A stretch of DNA of 5,595 bases from positions 1 to 5,595 of the forward strand of contig JADFOU010000153.1 in NCBI GenBank assembly GCA_022562655.1, written 5' to 3'. The stretch's first letter is position 1. Each line of letters begins with the position of its first letter. Positions 1-4,655 of the stretch are shown here, piece after piece. Source of the DNA: a candidate division TA06 bacterium. Lineage in GTDB: Bacteria > Hydrothermota > DG-26 > E44-bin18 > JADFOU01. The notes under the pieces were generated by a model. It was not told the origin of the DNA, ran no database searches, and worked only from the letters and a program-made list of their open reading frames with translations. The translations under genes and the position numbers were made by a program.

Positions 1-767
1 GTCACAAAGTTGGAAGGTGTCAGGCTCTTGACCCGCCCCTCCTCGTCGTGCATCCCAGCGATCAATTCACTTAAGGCGTGGATAGGATTGTACACGATTC
101 CCCCAAAAGCGCCGGAGTGCAAGTCTCTGGAGGGTCCGGTGATGCGAAGCCTGCATCCGAAGAGCCCCCTCAAACCATAGACAATGGTAGGACTATCGGC
201 TCCGACCATCCCTGCATCTGGATTCAGGGAGAAATCGCAGGCGAGGAGGTCATGATGGGTGTCCAGAAACTCTCCCAGATGGGGGGAGCCCAGTTCTTCC
301 TCCCCTTCAAGCAGGAATTTGACATTTACCGGGAGTTGACCCGTGCGGTTCACAGCTTCCAGGGCGCACAGGCTGGCCATGACCTGACCTTTCATATCGG
401 TCGCGCCGCGGGCATAGAGGTTCTCTCCCCGTATAGTTGACTGAAAAGGATCGCTCTCCCAAGCTTCCAGCGGGTCGGCTGGCTGCACATCGTAGTGTCC
501 ATAAATCAAGATGGTTTTGGCACTGGGAACGGAAGATTTTATTTCGGCGAAAACGACAGGGTGCCCTGCAGTTTCGAAGATTTTAACGCGTTCCATACCT
601 GCTTTGCGCAGTCGGTCCGCAACCCACTTCGCCCCACGCTGGACATCGAGCTTTCTCTCTTGTTCTACAGAGATAGAAGGAATGGACAGAATATCCTGCA
701 ATTCTTTTAAGAAACGGTTGCGGTGCTCCTCGGCATATTTTAAAGCAGCGTTTGGGGAAGTAGACAT
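1..767 (-). CDS. M20-family metallopeptidase (dipeptidase type), N-terminal part, cut by window edge
   Basis: This is probably a cytoplasmic zinc-dependent dipeptidase or deacylase of the M20 / ArgE-DapE-carboxypeptidase G2 superfamily. The frame is open without interruption for 255 codons from ATG 767 to the left edge, so the C-terminus and the last metal-binding His are not visible. No signal peptide is seen. Visible family motifs are YGHYDVQP (metal His91, Asp93), YARGATDMKG (bridging Asp124), EGEEELGS (catalytic Glu157 and metal Glu158 by alignment with carnosinase-type enzymes), a probable metal Asp184 in LNPDAGM, and RDLHSGAFGG (His217, the lid/dimerisation-domain His). HYDVQP plus DLHSG points to the dipeptidase branch rather than DapE or ArgE. 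The start is supported by AGAGGAG six to seven bases upstream. The gene lies about 130 bases after the VOC gene, with two hairpins in between. The family call is firm; the substrate is unknown. Confidence 0.93.
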   Translation of the reverse strand, partial: MSTSPNAALKYAEEHRNRFLKELQDILSIPSISVEQERKLDVQRGAKWVADRLRKAGMERVKIFETAGHPVVFAEIKSSVPSAKTILIYGHYDVQPADPLEAWESDPFQSTIRGENLYARGATDMKGQVMASLCALEAVNRTGQLPVNVKFLLEGEEELGSPHLGEFLDTHHDLLACDFSLNPDAGMVGADSPTIVYGLRGLFGCRLRITGPSRDLHSGAFGGIVYNPIHALSELIAGMHDEEGRVKSLTPSNFV

Positions 768-790
768 AGGGTTCTCCTCTTTTGAATTGA

Positions 791-812
791 AAAATAGGTG
801 CCCCCCTATTTT
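791..812. repeat. REP-like hairpin 1 (8-bp perfect stem)
   Basis: AAAATAGG (791-798) and CCTATTTT (805-812) form a perfect 8-bp stem around a 6-base loop. On the minus strand the stem is followed by a short T run. It sits in the leader of the M20 gene, just upstream of its ribosome binding site. It shares its AAAATAGG arm with the hairpin at 830-855, so the two are probably a paired repeat unit. It could act as a weak terminator or attenuator between the VOC and M20 genes; that role is inference. Confidence 0.6.
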
Positions 813-829
813 CCCTTGCTAAATTACTC

Positions 830-855
830 AAAAATAGGACGCTGTCCCTGTTTTT
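830..855. repeat. REP-like hairpin 2 (GGACGCTGTCC core)
   Basis: The core GGAC-GCT-GTCC (837-847) is a perfect 4-bp stem with a 3-base loop. With one bulged C (848) and one T-G wobble, the stem extends through AAAAATA (830-836) and TGTTTTT (849-855). Read on the minus strand it is an AAAAACAGGGACAGCGTCC-type palindrome. I associate this type with short dispersed repeats in several environmental proteobacterial and Nitrospirota-like genomes; that is recollection and unchecked. No RAYT or other transposase gene is in the window. Confidence 0.6.
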
Positions 856-896
856 AATGTTCTGCAGATCTAAAAAAGGGTGCTGCTTGTCTCCTA

Positions 897-1301
897 TTAT
901 ACGAGTCGGCTGATCTCCAGGAGATGACCGTCGGGATCCCGGAAGAAGCACCGAATTTCTCCGCCCAAATTGACGGGGGGAGTGAGGAACTCAGCGCCCC
1001 GAGACTTGAGGATCTCGTAGGCCGCCTCGCAGTCCGGCACCCGGATGGTCATCTCGTGGCTTACGGTGTCTGGGTTGGAGGGAGGTGTGAAAGTCACAGT
1101 GGGTTTGTCCTTCGTCGGTCCTCCGCTCGTCACCAACAGGATCCAACTCCCCTGGAAGTTCAAAACGCAGGATGTGCCCCCGTACTCTCGTAATACTTTG
1201 GCACCCAGCACGTCCTGGTAAAACGACCGGGACTTCTCCATGTCACTCACGACGAGGAGATGAGTCATCTCAACGCCATCTGTCGGAAAATCTTTATCCA
1301 T
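897..1301 (-). CDS. VOC superfamily (glyoxalase/bleomycin-resistance/dioxygenase fold) protein
   Basis: A 134-residue single VOC module, the usual size for the family, built from two beta-alpha-beta-beta-beta halves. The first half starts at MTHLLVVSDMEKSRSFYQDV (residues 12-31) and the second at SHEMTIRVPDCEAAYEIL (81-98). The C-terminal signature FFRDPDGHLLEI is at 119-130. Likely metal ligands, from the positions expected in the family, are His14, His82 and Glu129. No signal peptide is seen, so it should be cytosolic. ATG 1301 is preferred because GGAGAG lies five bases upstream; a longer frame reaching to 1382 would overlap the upstream membrane gene and lacks family similarity there. Only 14 bases separate it from the upstream reading frame, so the two are probably co-transcribed. 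The family ranges from glyoxalase I to antibiotic-binding proteins, so substrate and reaction cannot be told. Confidence 0.9.
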   Translation of the reverse strand: MDKDFPTDGVEMTHLLVVSDMEKSRSFYQDVLGAKVLREYGGTSCVLNFQGSWILLVTSGGPTKDKPTVTFTPPSNPDTVSHEMTIRVPDCEAAYEILKSRGAEFLTPPVNLGGEIRCFFRDPDGHLLEISRLV

Positions 1302-1315
1302 GATTTCTCTCCGGA

Positions 1316-1707
1316 TTATTTGAGTATCAATCCCGCGAGGAGGCCGCCCACGGTTGCCTCGACCACTGAGCCGAGGAACCAAGAAAGAGCCAGATTGTAG
1401 GGGATGGGCATCACGGCATAGGTTCCGTATCCAAAAGATATGCCAGTGCCAATCCCGAACAAGAGTCCGTACTTCAAGCCTGTCCCTACACTTTTCTCGC
1501 CGAAGAACTTTGCATAGATGTACGCGAAGACAAAGGCAGCAACCAGGACCGTGAAGAACATCAAGCCCATCTTCATTTCCCCCTCAGGTCTCCAGAGTCC
1601 GAGGCCGTCGCCTCATAGGTGGATTGAAGAATCAACCCATGGATGACGAAATCGAGTGCCATCTACGCGACAAACACAGTCAGAGCGGCAAGTATAATTT
1701 TTTTCAT
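1316..1707 (-). pseudogene. Small multi-pass membrane protein gene, broken by a TAG stop and a frameshift
   Basis: The longest intact piece (1316-1576) is an 86-residue hydrophobic protein beginning MKMGLMFFTVLVAAF, with about three membrane helices (roughly residues 4-25, 34-58 and 60-85). A good ribosome binding site (AAAGGAGG) and an ATG lie further upstream at 1707, giving MKKIILAALTVFVA, then TAG (1665-1663), then MALDFVIHGLILQSTYEATAS in the same frame, which shifts near 1600-1595 into LWRPEGEMKMG, the frame of the 86-residue piece. TAG for TGG (Trp) plus loss of one base would give one protein of about 130 residues with four helices; the 392-base span is one short of 393. The start could instead be the internal ATG 1576, which has GAGGGGG two bases upstream, or ATG 1570. 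I recall similar uninterrupted small membrane proteins in environmental genomes, but this is unchecked. Function is unknown; decay, sequencing error or a truly split gene are all possible. Confidence 0.7.
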
Positions 1708-1773
1708 CCTCCCCCCTCCTTTCTTTTAAAACTTCAAGGTTTGTTGTTGCCCAAAGAAGCCTTTGTACATTGA

Positions 1774-2478
1774 TCAACGAGGGAAAACTCCATTGTTGAT
1801 ATCAATGCAGGTTCCATTGATATAATCTGGGCAATCCGTTGCAAGCCAGTAGATTGTTTTTGCAATTTCTTCCGCTGTTGCATACCTGCCTGTGTAAGCA
1901 ACCCTTTTCATCCCTTCTTTCCGTTCTTTGGGAATAATCTGTAACATTTCTGTCTCAACAGGACCGGGGGCAACAGCATTGATCACGATTCCTTTGGGAC
2001 CCAATATTTTTGCGAAACTCTTTGTAAAATTGATCACCCCTGCTTTCGTAATTCCATACCAAATATCGGGATGACCGATTTCTCCTGCTATGGATGCATT
2101 GTTTACAATTCTCCCTTTCCCCTGTCGAACCATCCCTGGGGAGAACGCCAGTATGAGAGCCACGGGTGCTTCTAAATTGACTTTTAAAATCTCATCTTTT
2201 TTCTCTTCTGTATAATCTTCATAGGATATCCCATGCATAATGCCTGCATTATTGATTAAAATATTGATCTCTCCTATTTTCTTTGCTAAATGAGGTATCT
2301 CAGCAACATTGACAAGATCAAATTCTATTTTTTCAACTTGTTCTTTTCCATCGAGGTTGAACTTTGAAAAATCCCGGGCGACCACGTAGACCTTATAACC
2401 ATGAGACAAAAATTCTTTTGTCGTCGCGAGTCCAATCCCTTTATTCCCACCTGTAATTAATACTTTTTCATTGCTCAT
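1774..2478 (-). CDS. Short-chain dehydrogenase/reductase (classical SDR, FabG-like)
   Basis: An NAD(P)-dependent oxidoreductase with a single Rossmann domain, 234 residues, slightly short for a classical SDR (about 250) but complete. Visible motifs are the cofactor-binding TGGNKGIG (residues 9-16), an acidic Asp54 after beta-3, NNAG (76-79), active-site Asn101, catalytic Ser129, YGITK (Tyr141, Lys145) and the PG motif in VAPGPVETEM (171-172). Arg35 at the end of beta-2 (VVARD) would favour NADP(H), an inference. The start at ATG 2478 is chosen because GAGGG lies five bases upstream and a promoter ends about 35 bases upstream; a TTG at 2499 in the same frame would put the start almost on the transcription start. 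Sampled rows are less G+C-rich than sampled M20 rows, so transfer is possible. The substrate is unknown; a true FabG role is unproven, since no fatty-acid genes are nearby. Confidence 0.95.
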   Translation of the reverse strand: MSNEKVLITGGNKGIGLATTKEFLSHGYKVYVVARDFSKFNLDGKEQVEKIEFDLVNVAEIPHLAKKIGEINILINNAGIMHGISYEDYTEEKKDEILKVNLEAPVALILAFSPGMVRQGKGRIVNNASIAGEIGHPDIWYGITKAGVINFTKSFAKILGPKGIVINAVAPGPVETEMLQIIPKERKEGMKRVAYTGRYATAEEIAKTIYWLATDCPDYINGTCIDINNGVFPR

Positions 2479-2512
2479 AGATCCCTCTTCTGTTCCCAAA
2501 GGCTTTCACATT

Positions 2513-2540
2513 ATTTTAGATTTCCCAAGAGAGAAGTCAA
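2513..2540 (-). promoter_or_regulatory. Sigma70-type promoter of the SDR gene
   Basis: On the minus strand TTGACT (2540-2535) and TAAAAT (2518-2513) each match the -35 and -10 consensus at five of six positions, with a 16-base spacer. Transcription would start near 2506, leaving a leader of roughly 28 bases before ATG 2478. It lies downstream of the YceI terminator, so the SDR gene looks like its own unit. Confidence 0.65.
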
Positions 2541-2623
2541 GCCTTTTTCTATATCTTTTATTGATTCGTTGATGATGTGGGATTGTCTGAGGGTTGTATA
2601 GAATCCAATCCATAGAAAGAGGT

Positions 2624-2659
2624 AAAAAAAGCCCCCCAGTGGAATCTTCTGGCGGGCTT
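2624..2659 (-). terminator. Rho-independent terminator after the YceI-family gene
   Basis: On the minus strand AAGCCCGCCAG (2659-2649) pairs with CTGGGGGGCTT (2639-2629) over 11 positions with a single G-G mismatch. The loop is 9 bases, and the stem runs directly into a T tract (2630-2624). It sits about 44 bases after the YceI stop codon and before the SDR promoter, so it closes the right-hand transcription unit. The plus-strand side has no matching T run, so it should act only in the minus direction. Confidence 0.88.
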
Positions 2660-2702
2660 ATTTGTCTACTTACTATTTTCAAACCTGGATAATAAACAGC
2701 AG

Positions 2703-3335
2703 TTATTCCTTTTTCTTTTCTTTCTCCTCCTTCTTTTCCTCCTCCTCCTTCTTCATCACTGACTCGATAAAGAATTTGATTTTGACTTCGTCTCCTAAGA
2801 TGAATCCCCTGTCCTCCAGGGTCCGGTTCCACGTGATTCCAAAATCTTTCCGATTGATGGTGATCCCCGATTCGAAACCTGCCCATATGTTCCCTTTTTT
2901 GTCTTTCATAAATCCTAGGACTTCAAAAGGGAGATGGATCTCTTTTTCCACACCGTGAATCGAGAGAGGTCCAACGGCTACGAACCCATCTTCTGTTTCC
3001 TTGACTTCATTGGACTGAAACGTGATCTCAGGATAATTTTCGACATCGAAGAAATCAGCCGTCCTCAGGTGGCCATCCCTTTTTTGGTTTCCCGTATCAA
3101 TACTTTTGGTCTTTATGGATATGTTGACAGAAGAATTGGCAATTTTGTCTTGATCATAGACTATGGTTCCTGAGAAATCCATAAACCTTCCCCTCACCCT
3201 TCCCACCAGGTGTCGGATGTTAAAATCGACTGAAGAATGGACTGGATCAATCCGAAGGGTATCCGCACTGAAAGCGCTGCTCGTCAGGAAGAAGAGAACG
3301 CTTATGATACTGAACAGCCTTATGAGACTTCTCAT
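2703..3335 (-). CDS. YceI-family periplasmic lipid/isoprenoid-binding-like protein
   Basis: An exported protein of 210 residues. The signal peptide is residues 1-23 (basic MRSLIR, hydrophobic core, predicted cleavage AFS-AD). The mature part carries the YceI lipocalin-like barrel: RIDPVHSSVDFNIRHL (28-43), RDGHLRTADFFDVENYP (86-102), GPLSIHGVEKEIHLPF (122-137) and NRKDFGITWN (161-170). Family members bind long polyisoprenoid-type lipids in a closed barrel in the periplasm; which ligand is bound here cannot be told. The barrel should end around residue 194, so the last 16 residues, all Lys or Glu, are an unusual charged extension (see the purine tract). ATG 3335 has AGGAG upstream at normal spacing. 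It follows the DUF3179 gene by 83 bases and ends just before a strong terminator, so it is probably the last gene of an envelope-protein unit. Confidence 0.95.
   Translation of the reverse strand: MRSLIRLFSIISVLFFLTSSAFSADTLRIDPVHSSVDFNIRHLVGRVRGRFMDFSGTIVYDQDKIANSSVNISIKTKSIDTGNQKRDGHLRTADFFDVENYPEITFQSNEVKETEDGFVAVGPLSIHGVEKEIHLPFEVLGFMKDKKGNIWAGFESGITINRKDFGITWNRTLEDRGFILGDEVKIKFFIESVMKKEEEEKKEEKEKKKE
2706..2754 (-). repeat. 49-base pure purine/pyrimidine tract inside the YceI gene
   Basis: Positions 2706-2754 contain only C and T on the plus strand, and so only A and G on the coding strand. The tract encodes the terminal Lys/Glu tail of the YceI-family protein. It consists of degenerate GAA/GAG/AAG/AAA triplets, with GGA-phase repeats in the middle. 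Such tracts are prone to slippage and can form triplex DNA; that role here is inference. Confidence 0.85.
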
Positions 3336-3387
3336 TATTCACTCCTTTCTATTTAGATTCATCCTTGGATTCAATGAATTAGCTACA

Positions 3388-3414
3388 AAATCTGGTAAAT
3401 CTGCTTAATCCGCT
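3388..3414. repeat. Three imperfect tandem copies of a 9-base unit
   Basis: AAATCTGGT (3388-3396), AAATCTGCT (3397-3405) and TAATCCGCT (3406-3414) lie head to tail. They start four bases after the DUF3179 stop codon, in the 83-base gap before the YceI gene. No coding meaning is apparent. Similar AATCTG-rich microrepeats occur between genes in other environmental bacteria, from memory only. Confidence 0.6.
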
Positions 3415-3418
3415 GATC

Positions 3419-4504
3419 TTATTGTCCATAGATCTCTGCACCTCTCCAGAAGGCTCCCCAGGCGAACCAGTATGCATTGTAGGAGAGAGTCCTCTCCAGC
3501 CTTTCCCCCATCATTGTACCCTCAACAGCAGTTCCTGTCAAGAGATTCCAGGTGGAGCCGGTTCCCTCATCTTTGAAAGTGAAGGGGAAGTTACTGCCCG
3601 GATCTTGAAAGGTTAAGGTGTCAGTGCCAACGACTCTCGAAAAACTCATGATCAGGTTTCGAGGTTGATCTACAAGGACCACGATGGGCAGTGAGTTGAC
3701 CCAATCGTTGATCACCCGTTTTCCAATGAAAGCCTTAAAGGGATATGCCTTGGTCTTCCCAGTGACGATGACGCCATGAATCCGGTCTTTTCTGTTGAGG
3801 CGCGGGTCATCAAAGGTGAGGGGAAATCCCAGAAGTATGTCCGATGTTCGGTAATTCCCATAGGGGTAATTGTTATCTGTATAGGGACCCCGGTAACAGG
3901 GCTCCAGAATACATTTCCCTTCAATATCACTCTTCTTATCTGAGACGACTAAGGTGACATTTCCGTTCAGTTCTTTCCAGGTTTTCCAGGTCGTCTCGAT
4001 CACTTCGAGGACCTTCTGTGGCGTTCCCTTCAGTCCTCCCTGAATACAGTCGAGGCGCATCTGGGACCAGAGGCTCTCCGTTGCCCTGTCATAGAGGATG
4101 AGGTTGTGGTCGTAGAGGAGACCAGAGACCCCAAAGGTTGTCGATCGCCCTGCAACATATCGATCGAAGACGATCCCTGTGCCGGTCAGGGGGCAGTAAG
4201 AGACGGTAAATATTTGTCCGTTGATCTCATCATTGATAATTTCGTGATGGTCTAAAATGGAATGGGGGTATGCCCGGGCTTCGCCGTCTATAATGACTCC
4301 CAGGACAAGGTGATCGTCTTCAACGTATGCAGGATCTCCGGAGATCATTATAGGTCCATCAATGGCAGGGATCACATCCTTGGGGTTGCCTGAAATCCCT
4401 GGGACGATCAAGTCACAGGGCACAAGGGCATCACAATCCGGTCCCGTGCTGCAGCCTAGGTACAAAAGGGGGACAAGAGCCAAAAGAAACAAGATTTTTT
4501 TCAT
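3419..4504 (-). CDS. DUF3179 domain lipoprotein with internal duplication
   Basis: A 361-residue exported protein of the DUF3179 family, whose function is not established. The N-terminus has MKK, a hydrophobic stretch and YLGC, so Cys18 is the probable lipidation site. Ser19 at +2 suggests the outer membrane; Tyr at -3 makes the lipobox slightly atypical. Family-typical stretches are GEARAYPHSILDHHEIIND (74-92), VSYCPLTGTGIVFDR (101-115, with Cys104), TFGVSGLLYDHNLILYDR (123-140) and TESLWSQ (142-148). A second set of related but degenerate stretches occurs at GVIVTGKTKAYP (244-255), VINDWVN (264-270) and TGSTWN (315-320), followed by YWFAWGAFW (345-353). ATG 4504 has AAAGGGGG five bases upstream. 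The gene lies 151 bases after the barrel gene and 83 bases before the YceI gene. The family call is firm, the biochemical role unknown. Confidence 0.94.
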   Translation of the reverse strand: MKKILFLLALVPLLYLGCSTGPDCDALVPCDLIVPGISGNPKDVIPAIDGPIMISGDPAYVEDDHLVLGVIIDGEARAYPHSILDHHEIINDEINGQIFTVSYCPLTGTGIVFDRYVAGRSTTFGVSGLLYDHNLILYDRATESLWSQMRLDCIQGGLKGTPQKVLEVIETTWKTWKELNGNVTLVVSDKKSDIEGKCILEPCYRGPYTDNNYPYGNYRTSDILLGFPLTFDDPRLNRKDRIHGVIVTGKTKAYPFKAFIGKRVINDWVNSLPIVVLVDQPRNLIMSFSRVVGTDTLTFQDPGSNFPFTFKDEGTGSTWNLLTGTAVEGTMMGERLERTLSYNAYWFAWGAFWRGAEIYGQ

Positions 4505-4595
4505 TAAAACCCCCTTTGAGAATTTAAATTGGTTGTTGGAAAATGGAAGTTAGTTATAGAAATTAGAAATTGGAGAATAGAGTAAAAATAAAACC

Positions 4596-4623
4596 ATTAT
4601 CTAATTTCAAATTTCCATTACAA
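4596..4623 (-). promoter_or_regulatory. Possible promoter ahead of the DUF3179 gene
   Basis: On the minus strand TTGTAA (4623-4618, four of six to the -35 consensus) and GATAAT (4601-4596, five of six to the -10) are spaced by 16 bases. They lie about 92 bases upstream of ATG 4504, inside the inverted repeat. The region is very AT-rich, so chance matches are likely; TATAAC (4558-4553) is another possible -10 box. Confidence 0.3.
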
Positions 4624-4640
4624 TTTTCCAACTTCGAATA
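4600..4640. repeat. 41-base direct repeat, copy downstream of barrel gene
   Basis: This copy begins TCTAATTTCAAATTTC (4600-4615), continues with C-ATT and a 12-base diverged middle, and ends CTTCGAATA (4632-4640). The same two end blocks occur at exactly the same spacing at 5551-5591. It lies 15 bases beyond the stop codon of the barrel gene, on the outside of the coding region, and overlaps the inverted repeat. Confidence 0.65.
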
Positions 4641-4655
4641 ACCATTTTCTTTATT

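Larger units (their letters stand above)
4531..4643. repeat. AT-rich imperfect inverted repeat between barrel and DUF3179 genes
   Basis: GTTGGAAAAT (4535-4544) is repeated inverted as ATTTTCCAAC (4623-4632). Inside it GAAATTAGAAATT (4559-4571) matches inverted AATTTCAAATTTC (4603-4615) with one mismatch, and GGTT / AACC mark the outer ends (4531-4534, 4640-4643). The arms are not in register along their whole length. It fills most of the 151-base gap. It could be a decayed MITE-like element or a transcript-end structure; there is no T tract after a GC-rich stem, so it is not a normal terminator. Confidence 0.5.

Noticed and set aside
78..951. Several open frames on both strands across the left 950 bases (for example plus 78-440, 495-710, 511-822; minus 583-951)
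   Set aside because: They are shadows of the M20 gene, whose own frame is open from 767 to the window edge with all expected motifs; none of the shadows has a family-like sequence.
1302..1382. Longer N-terminus for the VOC protein starting at 1382
   Set aside because: The extra 27 residues are Arg/Gly/Pro-rich, overlap the end of the membrane gene in another frame and have no VOC character; ATG 1301 has a good ribosome binding site.
1663..1665. TAG read through as an amino acid (pyrrolysine or recoded stop)
   Set aside because: TAG serves as the ordinary stop of the barrel gene in the same window, and the frameshift downstream would remain unexplained; a Trp-to-stop mutation is simpler.
1750..1770. 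Small hairpin CAAAG-AAGC-CTTTG after the SDR gene as a terminator
   Set aside because: The stem is only 5 bp, weak, and not followed by a T tract in either direction.
2506..2886. 126-codon minus-strand frame overlapping the YceI gene and the gap after it
   Set aside because: It runs antiregister through the YceI coding region and the terminator hairpin, with low-complexity Gly/Glu/Lys from the purine tract; it is a shadow.
2662..3173. Plus-strand frames opposite the YceI gene, one with a long Ser/Phe run
   Set aside because: The Ser/Phe run is the complement of the purine tract. No ribosome binding site or recognisable domain is seen, and the opposite strand has a clear YceI protein.
3352..3379. 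ATTCAT / ATGAAT inverted repeat upstream of the YceI gene as an operator
   Set aside because: A 6-bp AT-rich match with an 11-base loop is expected by chance, and no promoter boxes could be placed around it.
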